A program made the translations under genes and the position numbers. Below, one piece after another: positions 1 to 6,803 of a stretch of DNA of 11,423 nt. How positions within the stretch are numbered: position 1 is the first letter of the stretch; every line of letters begins with the position of its first letter. This stretch comes from Pseudonocardia sp. (GTDB lineage Bacteria > Actinomycetota > Actinomycetes > Mycobacteriales > Pseudonocardiaceae), in NCBI GenBank assembly GCA_030453005.1, contig JAKDLE010000041.1, forward strand, positions 1 through 11,423. Reading direction: 5' to 3'. Below the pieces are notes generated by a model. It did not search any database. It was given only the letters and a program-made list of their open reading frames with translations, and was not told the DNA's origin.

Positions 1-1
1 C

Positions 2-301
2 GGCGACGGCGCCTTCGGGCAAGGCGGCTCCGGCGACAGCTCCGGGTCGAACGACCCGTACGGCCAGCAGGAGGGCGGCGGCGGCGGTGGTGGAGGCTGG
101 TACGGCGGCGCCGGCGGCGACGCCAACGCCCCGGGGGCCTCCGTCGGGGGCGGCGGTGGCGGCGGCTCGAGCTACGGCGCCCCGTCGGTGGCGGACCCGC
201 CGTTCACCCTGGCGGACGCCGGGCAGCCGGCGTCGGTCACGATCGCTTTCACGCTGTCGACGTCGGCGATCCGGACCAGCAGGATCCGACACGAGCCGTA
301 G
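2..301 (+). CDS. C-terminal end of a glycine-rich, probably extracellular protein (5' partial)
   Basis: An open frame enters from the left edge and stops at TAG 299-301, giving the last 99 residues. It starts GDGAFGQGGSGDSSG, then runs into glycine tracts broken by WYGG and SSYGAPS, and ends in a short non-glycine tail with a beta-strand-like stretch (ASVTIAFTLSTSA). Glycine-rich repeats with aromatic breaks followed by a small hydrophobic tail are typical of the glycine-rich domain of secreted or surface proteins in actinomycetes. The signal peptide and N-terminal domains lie outside the window, so the function cannot be named. The final residues (AIRTSRIRHEP) look less conserved-like, and the natural end may have been altered by the rearrangement just downstream. 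Confidence is good for a real coding frame and low for any specific role. Confidence 0.6.
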   Translation, partial: GDGAFGQGGSGDSSGSNDPYGQQEGGGGGGGGWYGGAGGDANAPGASVGGGGGGGSSYGAPSVADPPFTLADAGQPASVTIAFTLSTSAIRTSRIRHEP

Positions 302-582
302 TTGCCGACCGCCCGGCGGTCCCGGCCGGCAGGCGGCTTCGTACTCAGGTCACCGCCAACGCCAGCGACGCCCACGCAGCTCGCACCGATACCCGAGCGT
401 CGAGGACCTCGCCGCCCTGCGGCGCCGCGACGGACCCGAGGTGATCGGCTACCGGAGCCAGGCGGTGAACTCGGCGGCGGAGGCCCTCGACGTCCTGCGA
501 CCGAGAGATCGGCACGGCGGGTTCGGCGAGCGGCCTGGGGAATCGGGTCGGTGGAAGTACCGAGACCGCGCCCAGGCCGACT
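302..582. other. Gene-free stretch beside the decayed integrase
   Basis: No complete gene is convincing here. A plus-strand frame around 388-500 has strongly biased third positions and reads like protein (EDLAALRRRDGPEVIGYRSQ followed by AVNSAAEALDVLR), but it lacks a start and runs into low-quality sequence. It may be a fragment of an unrelated decayed gene. The missing integrase C-terminus (catalytic R-H-Y segment) would be expected here on the minus strand and was not found in any frame. Confidence 0.35.
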
Positions 583-1509
583 CAACATCGTCGTCCTGAT
601 GCCGATCCGGCGGGCGAGCCGCGAGTACCGCTGCCCCACCGTCGCCGGCTTCAGGTGCGTCGAGCCGTCCACATCGCGTGAGAACATGAACCCGTCGGCG
701 GGCAGCTCGAAGCCCAGGCCGGCGCACAGGTCCATGTACCGTTGCCGATGCCCGGCCAGCAGCGCCACCGTGTCGGGGTCGAGGGCGGTCCGGCGGTGCT
801 GGTGGTCGAGCACGGCCCAGTTCGGATCCGACCATGCCTTGTTCAGGATGCGGGCCGCCTCGTCGGCGCTGGGCGGCTGTGGCTTGGCCGCCGGCCGCGC
901 CGGGGCCTGGGCGTGCTCGACGGGTTTCATAGAGAGCCGGCGCCAGCCCAGCGCACGGACCGCTGTGAGGGCGGCCGCTGAGGATCACGTGGATCTGCCG
1001 GATCATCGACCGCGAGAGCCGATGGCAGTGGCGCGGGCCGCACCGGTGGTCGCAGTTGTGCGGACGCGCAGTCCGGTGTTCGACGAACGGCTGGCGGTTG
1101 CTGTGCTCGCGGCAGCGGCGCAGCTCCGCGTAGAAGGAGTCGAACACCGCGGCCCGCAGCGCCCCGACCTTCTGCTTGCCGATCAGCGGCACGATATGGG
1201 TCCGCCGCGAGCGTCCGGTACGCCGACAGCGGGCGGGGCTCGACCTCGAGCAGCTCGAAGTGCTCGGTCAGCAGCTGCTCGACCGTCGCCGTGGTGCGCG
1301 GGTTGCGCTGCTCGTCGACCTGGACGGCGAGCCGGCGCAGCGCCTTGTCCGCCTCGACGGCCGCGCGGGGCCCGGCGGGGATGATCTCGCGGAGGTAGTG
1401 GCGGCGCTTCGTCAGCGGGTCCTGGCCGGTCGGAGACGACGACCCGCAGCGACCCGCTGGGCAGCTGCACGATGCGGCCCTTGGAGCGGGCCCGGCGGCG
1501 CGACGCCAT
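583..1509 (-). pseudogene. Decayed tyrosine recombinase (integrase of a pSAM2-type actinomycete integrative element)
   Basis: Minus-strand reading from ATG 1509-1507 gives MASRRRARSKGRIVQLPSGS, a classic N-terminus of actinomycete integrases. A frameshift near 1430 moves to the frame reading DPLTKRRHYLREIIPAGPRA and TTATVEQLLTEHFELLEVE. A second near 1200 leads to HIVPLIGKQKVGALRAAVFD, EHRTARPHNCDHRCGP and MIRQIHVILSG. A third near 965 leads to PPSADEAARILNKAWSDPNW. There WAVL is joined directly to DHQHRRTALDPDTVALL, so about 70 residues holding the first catalytic arginine (family motif TGARRGE) are deleted. The frame then continues through LKPATVGQRYSRLARRIGIR and is lost just before the expected HxxR...Y catalytic block. 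With the catalytic residues missing and several frameshifts, it cannot be active. It starts about 107 bases from the tRNA-Ala fragment, the usual int-att arrangement. Confidence 0.9.
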
Positions 1510-1540
1510 GGAGGTCATGGTGCAACGCAAAGCCGGATTC

Positions 1541-1561
1541 GCACCACGAACCGCACCACGA
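1541..1561. repeat. Two direct copies of GCACCACGA between int and the att core
   Basis: GCACCACGA occurs at 1541-1549 and again at 1553-1561, a 12-base period. They sit between the integrase start and the tRNA-Ala fragment. In tyrosine-recombinase elements short direct repeats flanking the core are often arm-type integrase binding sites. The position fits that role, but function is inference. Confidence 0.35.
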
Positions 1562-1613
1562 TCACGAGTGTCGGTGCGGATAACTCAAGCGGAGTGTTTC
1601 CGCTGGTGAGAAG

Positions 1614-1657
<44 letters not shown>

Positions 1658-1774
1658 GCACTCGCCGGACCGTTTCGCGCTGGCCGTTCTCGGCTGCCGT
1701 ACTGGTCAGCGGTCCGCGGTCGTCCGGGCTGGTCCGCGCCGCTACGAGTCGGTTGTCACTCAGTTAGTCGCAGG

Positions 1775-2015
1775 ATGACCGGTGACACCGAGCAGTTCGA
1801 CAGCCTGCCGCCGGGCGAGGGCGCGTTCCTCCCGTGCACGTTCTGGCTGGCCGACCACAATCTGCCCGCGGGCGCGCCGACGAGGGCCGCGCGATCTTCG
1901 ACCGGCTCCTCGGGTCGCCGCGGGCCGGTTGACCGGGAACTTCCCCCAGGCGCTGGCGCACCTCTCGCTGGTCAACACCGCCCTCGACATCTCCTCCCCG
2001 CAGGGCCCGAGCCAT
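1775..2015 (+). pseudogene. C-terminal remnant of a glycoside hydrolase family 15 (glucoamylase-like) protein
   Basis: Three plus-strand frames together spell the C-terminal part of a GH15 glucoamylase/trehalase-like protein. From 1775 comes DTEQFDSLPPGEGAFLPCTF and WLADHN. From about 1867 comes GRADEGRAIFDRLLG in the next frame. From about 1929 comes RLTGNFPQALAHLSLVNTAL in the third. In intact family members these blocks are consecutive (GEG.FLPCTFW, then A..IFDRLL, then GNFPQAF.H.SLVN). The linking segment (usually RNDVGLLAEEYDP) is missing between the last two blocks. Everything N-terminal, including the catalytic (alpha/alpha)6 barrel core, is gone. It is a fragment, possibly truncated by the same integration or deletion events that left the att core about 118 bases to the left. 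Confidence 0.75.
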
Positions 2016-2055
2016 CGACGCGCCGGGACCGGGACGAAAGAAGTGACCTGCTCCC

Positions 2056-2502
2056 TCAACCGTCGGCGTCGAGTGCGATGAGGGCCAGCCCGGTCTCCTG
2101 GTCGACCCGTTTGCGCAGGTGCACGGGCGACTCTGTGACGATCACCTCGAGCGTGGGCCACACCACCGCACGCTGGACGTGTCCGCCCACGGTCGACCCG
2201 TCGCGCCGCCCCAGCACGGCGTGCGCGTGCAGCGCGGGCTCGCCGTCCTTGGACGCGATGTCGCCCAGCAGCGAGAGCACCTCGACCTGCTCGCCGACCG
2301 GGATGTCCAGGTACGTCAAGGCCTCGGGGTCGAAGTAGCCGAGTGTCGCCTCCCTGCAGGCGCCGACCGCGGTCAGCGCGGCGCCGGTGACCCCGTGCTC
2401 GCGGGCGAACCGCGTCAGCTCCTCGGTGACCTCGTCGCCCTTGGCCAGCACGACGGCGAACGTGCGTAGGCCGTCGGCATCGTGCAGCAGTCGGCTCTTC
2501 AT
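2056..2502 (-). CDS. PPC/DUF296 (PD1-like) domain protein
   Basis: The 148-residue protein is essentially one PPC (plants and prokaryotes conserved, DUF296) domain. It opens with RTFAVVLAKGDEVTEELTRF, continues HGVTGAALTAVGACREATLG, and carries the histidine-containing core PALHAHAVLGRRDGSTVGGH seen in bacterial members, which form trimers and may bind metal. Length is typical for bacterial PPC proteins, often annotated as DNA-binding by analogy to plant AT-hook proteins although no AT hook is present here. The start at ATG 2502-2500 is supported by GGGAGAGGAAC just upstream. Its ATGA overlaps the stop of the upstream FAD/Fe-S dehydrogenase, so translation is probably coupled. A regulatory or ligand-binding role linked to that enzyme is inference. 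Confidence 0.88.
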   Translation of the reverse strand: MKSRLLHDADGLRTFAVVLAKGDEVTEELTRFAREHGVTGAALTAVGACREATLGYFDPEALTYLDIPVGEQVEVLSLLGDIASKDGEPALHAHAVLGRRDGSTVGGHVQRAVVWPTLEVIVTESPVHLRKRVDQETGLALIALDADG

Positions 2503-5500
2503 CGTGTTCCTCTCCCGAGTCGGTGGGTGCGGCGAAGTCGGCGGGTGCGGCGGACCAGTGCGGCGACGGCCAGCACGCCCCCGGTCGCTGCCGCGGCGCC
2601 CGCGGTCCTCCCGCGCACGGGGTGCGCGCGGCGCTCACCGTTCATGGACGGATCGGGGCGGGGCCGATCGGCGGCACCGGGCCGCAGCGCCTCGGCCAGG
2701 TGGATCGCGCGTCGCCCCGTGTCGCCCTGCTCGATCTGGGTGCGGCAGCTGAAGCCGTCGGCCAGCACCAGGGTGTCGGGGTCGGCCTCGCGCACCGCGG
2801 GCAGCAGGACCTGCTCGCCGCAGGCCATCGACACCTCGTAGTGCCCGGCCTCGAAGCCGAAGTTCCCGGCCAGCCCACAGCAGCCGGAGTCCAGCCGCTC
2901 CGCGTCGATGCCTGCGCGGGCCATCGCCTCCAGGTCGGGGTCGAACGACAGCACCGCGTGCTGGTGGCAGTGCGTCTGGACGATGGCGGTCCGGGCCTGC
3001 TGCGCGGGCTGCCACGGCGTCGGCGCATGGTTGAGCAGTGCCTCGGCGAGGGTGACGAACCGGGCGCGCAGCCGCGCGACGTCCTCGTCCTGCGGCATCA
3101 GCTCGTGGGCGTCGGAGCGGAACACCGCCGTGCAGGAGGGCTCCAACCCCACCACCAGCGTGCCTGCCTCGATCCACGGGCGCAGCGCCGCGATCGTGGT
3201 CCGCAGCGTGCGGCGGGCGATGTCGAGCTGCCCGGTGGAGATCCAGGTCAGCCCGCAGCACAGCGGCTCGGTGGGCACCGCGACGGTGAACCCCGCGTCC
3301 TCGAGCACCTCCACAGCGGCGCGGGCGATGTGCGGGTCGAAGTGGTTGCTGAAGGTGTCGGGCCACAGCACCACCGTGTTCGGATCCCCGGGTCGGGGCG
3401 TCGGGCGGTCCTGGCGGAGCCACCAGTCCTGGAACGTCTCGGTGGCGAACGCGGGCGCGTCGCGCTGCGGCGCGATCCCGGCGATCCTCTTGCCCACCGC
3501 CGCGACGCCCGGGGCGTGCAGCAGCGCGTTCACCGCGCGGGGCGCGAGCCGCGCCAGCCGCGCCCACGTCGGCAGCCAGCCCAGCGCGTAGTGTGCCATC
3601 GGACGCAGCCGCCCGGCGTAGTGATGGGCGAGGAACTCCGCCTTGTAGGTGGCCATGTCCACCCCGACCGGGCAGTCGGACTTGCAGCCCTTGCAGGCCA
3701 GGCACAGGTCCAGCGCGTCGCGCACCGCCTCGGAGCGGAACCCGTCGCGAATAGGGCCGTCCTCGTGGCCCTCCAGCATCTCGAACAGCAGCCGGGCCCG
3801 GCCCCGCGTGGAGTGCTCCTCCTCCCGCGTCACCTGGTACGACGGGCACATCACGCCGCCGCTCGGCTCCGAGCGCCTGCACTGGCCCACCCCGACACAG
3901 CGCATGACGGCGGTGGTGAAGCTGCCGTCGTCCTCCGGGTAGCCGAAGTGGGTGTCATACGCCTTCGGCCGCCAGCCCGCCCCCAGCCGCAGGTTCTCGT
4001 CCACCCCGTACGGCGCCACCACCTTGCCGGGGTTCATCCGGTTGCCCGGGTCGAACAACGCCTTGAGCTCGCCGAACCCGCGCACCAGCTCCGGCCCGAA
4101 CATCCGCTCCAGCAGCTCGCCGCGAGCCTGTCCGTCGCCGTGCTCACCCGACAGCGACCCGCCGTAGGAGACGACCAGGTCGGCGGCGCGTTCGAGGAAC
4201 CGCCGGAACTCCGCGACACCGGTGGCGCTCTTGAGCCGGAACGGGATCCGGGTGTGCACACAGCCCTGCCCGAAGTGCCCGTAGAGCGAGGGTCGGTCGA
4301 GGTCGAACTCGTCGAACAGCCCGCGCAGGTCGCGCAGGTAGGCGCCGAGGCGCGCGGGCGGCACCGCCGAGTCCTCCCAGCCCTCCCATGTCTCGGTGGT
4401 GAGTACCGGCCGGGCCGTGACGCCGAGGCCGGACTCGCGGGCCTCGAGCATCTTGTTCTCGCGCTCCGGGTCGTCGGTGAGCACGACGTCGGCGTCGTCG
4501 GCGCTCTTGCCCAGCGCGTCGAGCAGCCGCGCAGCCCGCTCGTCGGGCTCGTCCGGCTCGTCCCCCCCGAACTGGATCAGCAACCAGGCCTCCCCGGCGG
4601 GCATCAGCCGGAGCGACTCGGGGTGGACCCCCTGGTTGCGCATCAGCTCCGCCATGCGCGCATCCATCGCCTCCAGCTGGACGGGGGAGACGTCGCAGGC
4701 CGCGAGGATCTCGGGCACCGCGTCGGCGGCGGCGATGATGTCGGGGTAGCCGAGCACCAGCATCGCGGTGTGGTCCAGCACCGGCACCAGGTCCAGCTCC
4801 GCGTGCAGCACCGTGACCAGCGTGCCCTCGGTACCCACCAGCAGCTGCGCGACGTCGAAGCCGTGCTCGGGCAGCAGCGCGTCGAGGTTGTAGCCCGACA
4901 CCCGCCGCGGGATGTCCGGGAACCGCTCCCGGACCAGCTCGCCGTAGCGGTCGCGCAGGTCCCGCAGCCCCCGGTAGAGCTGGGCGCGGTCCCCGGCCCC
5001 GCGGGTGATCGCGTCGAGCTCGTCGTCGCCGGTCGGCCCGACCCAGCAGCGCAGGCCGCCGTAGCCGAGGACCTCGAGGCGGCGCACGTTGTCGGCTGTC
5101 TTGCCGTAGGCCTGCGCCGTCGCCCCGCAGGAGTTGTTGCCGATCATGCCGCCGAGTGTGCAGTGGTCGTGGGTGGCCGGTTTGGGACCGAACTTGAGCC
5201 CGGGGGGGGCGAGGTGGGCGTTGTGTTCGTCGAGCAGGTTCCCGGGGTCTACCACGCATGTCCTGGCCTCAGGATCCACCGAGACCAGTCGGTTGCAGTA
5301 CTTCGTCCAGTCGATCACCACCGCGGTGTTCGTGCACTGGCCGCCCAGGCTCGTGCCACCCCCGCGCGACAGCACCGGCGCCCCGTGCTCGCGGCACACC
5401 GCCACGGCCTCGGCCGCGGCCTCCACGCTGCGCGGGACCACCACCGCGATCGGTACCTGCCGGTAGTTCGAGCCGTCCGTCGCGTACGCGCCCCGCGACC

Positions 5501-5609
5501 CGGCGTCGAACCGCACCTCCCCCCGCACCCTGGCCCGCAGGTCGGCCTCCAGCGCCGCCACATCGACATCGGGCGCCGGGCTCGGCGGTCGCAGCTCCAC
5601 GTCGGTCAT
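2499..5609 (-). CDS. FAD-linked oxidase fused to Fe-S/CCG-domain reductase (YdiJ-type D-2-hydroxyacid dehydrogenase)
   Basis: The 1036-residue fusion oxidises a D-2-hydroxyacid (lactate or 2-hydroxyglutarate type) and passes electrons through Fe-S centres. Order: PCMH FAD-binding domain about 45-280 (SRGGGTSLGGQ at 81-91, TLGGMIGNNSCG at 151-162); FAD-oxidase C-terminal domain about 280-535 (GHFGQGCVH, GEHGDGQ, DPGNRMNPGK); first cysteine cluster C571, C577, C588; second cluster CLACKGCKSDCP (C636, C639, C642, C646); two CCG cysteine-rich repeats (CCGLTW near 784 and CCGLAGNFGFE near 910, with HCHQH at 880-884). Overall architecture and length match E. coli YdiJ (about 1018 residues). I chose ATG 5609-5607 over ATG 5618 because GGAAGG directly abuts the latter but is 9 bases from the former. 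The C-terminal tail (about 985-1036) is non-family: a hydrophobic stretch and an arginine-rich end, possibly a membrane anchor. Substrate cannot be fixed from sequence. Confidence 0.93.
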   Translation of the reverse strand: MTDVELRPPSPAPDVDVAALEADLRARVRGEVRFDAGSRGAYATDGSNYRQVPIAVVVPRSVEAAAEAVAVCREHGAPVLSRGGGTSLGGQCTNTAVVIDWTKYCNRLVSVDPEARTCVVDPGNLLDEHNAHLAPPGLKFGPKPATHDHCTLGGMIGNNSCGATAQAYGKTADNVRRLEVLGYGGLRCWVGPTGDDELDAITRGAGDRAQLYRGLRDLRDRYGELVRERFPDIPRRVSGYNLDALLPEHGFDVAQLLVGTEGTLVTVLHAELDLVPVLDHTAMLVLGYPDIIAAADAVPEILAACDVSPVQLEAMDARMAELMRNQGVHPESLRLMPAGEAWLLIQFGGDEPDEPDERAARLLDALGKSADDADVVLTDDPERENKMLEARESGLGVTARPVLTTETWEGWEDSAVPPARLGAYLRDLRGLFDEFDLDRPSLYGHFGQGCVHTRIPFRLKSATGVAEFRRFLERAADLVVSYGGSLSGEHGDGQARGELLERMFGPELVRGFGELKALFDPGNRMNPGKVVAPYGVDENLRLGAGWRPKAYDTHFGYPEDDGSFTTAVMRCVGVGQCRRSEPSGGVMCPSYQVTREEEHSTRGRARLLFEMLEGHEDGPIRDGFRSEAVRDALDLCLACKGCKSDCPVGVDMATYKAEFLAHHYAGRLRPMAHYALGWLPTWARLARLAPRAVNALLHAPGVAAVGKRIAGIAPQRDAPAFATETFQDWWLRQDRPTPRPGDPNTVVLWPDTFSNHFDPHIARAAVEVLEDAGFTVAVPTEPLCCGLTWISTGQLDIARRTLRTTIAALRPWIEAGTLVVGLEPSCTAVFRSDAHELMPQDEDVARLRARFVTLAEALLNHAPTPWQPAQQARTAIVQTHCHQHAVLSFDPDLEAMARAGIDAERLDSGCCGLAGNFGFEAGHYEVSMACGEQVLLPAVREADPDTLVLADGFSCRTQIEQGDTGRRAIHLAEALRPGAADRPRPDPSMNGERRAHPVRGRTAGAAAATGGVLAVAALVRRTRRLRRTHRLGRGTR

Positions 5610-5628
5610 CGCGCACATCCTTCCGTCG

Positions 5629-6111
5629 TCATCGGTCCGCCTGCCGGTAGCGCTCTGCGACGTCCCGGCGCAGGGTCAGCCCGTTCCCGGCGGCCGTGGG
5701 GTCCGGCCGGACCCTGCCGCCGGTCGGGTCGAGGGTGCCGTCGAAGAACATCTGCTCGATGCGCACCTGCGCAGTGCGCGGAGAGCTCCAGGTGATGCGC
5801 GGCGGCGACGGCGGCGACGCGCAGCCATTCGGTGATCCCGCCGCACCGGGTGGCGTCGGCCTGCACGCAGTCGACCGCGCCTGCCTCGCGCATCGGCGGA
5901 AGTAGGTCAGGTCGCCCCCGTACTCCCCGGCCGTCACGTCCGGTCGGACGGCGTCACGCACCGCGCGCAACCCGGTGAGGTCGTCGGAGGACACCGGCTC
6001 CTCGAACCAGCGGACGTCGCAGTCGCCTGCGGCGTCCATGATCCGGACGGCCTGCTTGCGTCCGTAGCCGCCGTTCGCGTCCACGAAGAGCTCGACGTCC
6101 GATCCGATCAG
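5629..6111 (-). pseudogene. Enolase-superfamily (mandelate racemase/sugar-acid dehydratase type) remnant
   Basis: Minus-strand reading gives the C-terminal half of an enolase-superfamily barrel. VELFVDANGGYGRKQ has the first metal-binding Asp, VRWFEEPVSSDDLTGLR the second acidic ligand and VTAGEYGGDLTYF the third. A one-base frameshift near 5895 follows, then EAGAVDCVQADATRCGGITE with the Asp of the Asp-His dyad and HHLELSAHCA with the catalytic His. The next block is joined wrongly: about 24 residues (usually an APALH... segment) are deleted and the frame shifts again near 5775 before VRIEQMFFDGTLDPTGG and AERYRQADR, stop 5629. The N-terminal capping domain and start are also absent. It is inactive. 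It lies only 19 bases before the YdiJ-type gene, so the intact ancestor probably began that operon. Confidence 0.88.
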
Positions 6112-6183
6112 CGACGGTGGATCCAGCCATCGGCACCTCCTGAAGCGTCTCCCGCGGGCAGCGCACCCACTCGCGTTCCCGGT

Positions 6184-6212
6184 CGCATACCCGCAACCGT
6201 TGCGGGTATGCG
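6184..6212. promoter_or_regulatory. Perfect 14-base inverted repeat around one central base
   Basis: Left arm CGCATACCCGCAAC (6184-6197), central C (6198), right arm GTTGCGGGTATGCG (6199-6212), with no mismatch. It lies between the minus-strand dehydrogenase operon and the plus-strand PGPGW gene, whose probable GTG start follows at 6218. There is no T-tract on either side, and the location between divergent genes argues for a dimeric-repressor operator over a terminator, although a hairpin is possible. Part of it recurs at 9180-9192. Confidence 0.6.
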
Positions 6213-6217
6213 TAGCG

Positions 6218-6523
6218 GTGAGCCGGTCGCACCCCAACCCCGCCGCCCGCCTGCTGTACCTGCTGGCGGGCGGCGTCCTGCTCCTCGCGGGCGTCGCGCT
6301 GCTCGTGCTCCCCGGGCCCGGACTGTTGCTGGTGCTCGGCGGGCTGCTGGTGCTCAGCCACGGGTTTCCGGCGCTCCGCCGGGGCCTCGTGCCGACGCTG
6401 CCGCTCGGCGACTGGGCCACCGGATCGAGCCTGATCCTGTCCGGGCTGGTCCTGCTCGGGCTGCTGGTGTTCAGCTACCGGCGGGTGCGACGACTGCGGT
6501 TGCGCAACGGAACCGACGGGTAG
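6218..6523 (+). CDS. PGPGW-family small integral membrane protein
   Basis: The 101-residue protein has the hallmark LLVLPGPGLLLVLGGLLVLS: two hydrophobic helices (about 10-33 and 35-50) joined at the PGPG turn. A third hydrophobic segment (about 72-90) is followed by a basic tail (YRRVRRLRLRNG). This is the PGPGW transmembrane family of actinobacteria, whose function is unknown. GTG 6218 is preferred because it lies after the palindrome, but no strong ribosome binding site is visible. TTG 6200 would add six residues and would lie inside the inverted repeat. The gene is followed after 14 bases by the 3' end of a convergent minus-strand ORF. Confidence 0.78.
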   Translation: MSRSHPNPAARLLYLLAGGVLLLAGVALLVLPGPGLLLVLGGLLVLSHGFPALRRGLVPTLPLGDWATGSSLILSGLVLLGLLVFSYRRVRRLRLRNGTDG

Positions 6524-6537
6524 GGAGCCGACATGTG

Positions 6538-6783
6538 TCAGCTCAGGGTCTCCCGGATGCGGGAGACCGTCCGGACGAGCCCGTCGGGGCCCTCGCCGCG
6601 CGCGGCCGCGGTCTGCACCGCCACCAGGGCCCGTTCCGCGGCGCTGGGTAGCGAGCCGAGCAGCGCCCGGTCGCGCTGGTGCACGGCGAGCTCCGCCTCC
6701 GGGGCGCCGGATCCGTGCCCGCCGAGTACCGCCTCTCGGCGGCGTCGTACCTCGCGTTGCGCCGCGTCGCCATCCCTGCTCAT
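6538..6783 (-). CDS. Small hypothetical protein, 81 residues
   Basis: I do not recognise this protein. It is charged and helical in appearance: MSRDGDAAQREVRRRREAVL at the start and GLVRTVSRIRETLS at the end, with no membrane segment or cysteine. Support for it being real comes from third-position GC bias on the minus strand and a textbook Shine-Dalgarno GGAGGT four bases before ATG 6783-6781. The plus-strand reading of the same DNA is low-complexity Ser/Arg/Ala and looks like a shadow. It diverges from the cytochrome-b/Mo gene across 20 bases and converges on the PGPGW gene. Confidence 0.6.
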   Translation of the reverse strand: MSRDGDAAQREVRRRREAVLGGHGSGAPEAELAVHQRDRALLGSLPSAAERALVAVQTAAARGEGPDGLVRTVSRIRETLS

Positions 6784-6786
6784 GTG

Positions 6787-6798
6787 ACCTCCAGGAGA
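6787..6798. promoter_or_regulatory. Back-to-back ribosome binding sites of two divergent genes
   Basis: Plus-strand ACCTCC (6787-6792) is GGAGGT on the minus strand, serving ATG 6783. AGGAGA (6793-6798) serves ATG 6804. The two sites touch with no base between them and fill most of the 20-base gap between the two start codons, leaving no room for promoters in the intergenic space. Both starts are thereby supported. Confidence 0.65.
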
Positions 6799-6803
6799 AC
6801 CCG

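Noticed and set aside
302..1384. Plus-strand 360-codon ORF
   Set aside because: It covers the decayed integrase antisense, and its translation is Arg/Ala/Pro-rich with no motif.
2523..5795. Plus-strand 1090-codon open frame
   Set aside because: It is antisense to the YdiJ-type dehydrogenase, whose domains and Fe-S motifs are unmistakable. The plus reading is low-complexity Arg/Gly/His/Val sequence typical of high-GC shadow frames.
6184..6212. The palindrome as an intrinsic terminator
   Set aside because: There is no T-tract on either strand and the flanking units diverge, so termination is not needed there. It is kept as a likely operator.
6533..6787. Plus-strand 84-codon ORF after the PGPGW gene
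   Set aside because: No ribosome binding site and Ser/Arg/Ala-rich translation. The minus-strand frame has a proper GGAGGT and better codon bias.
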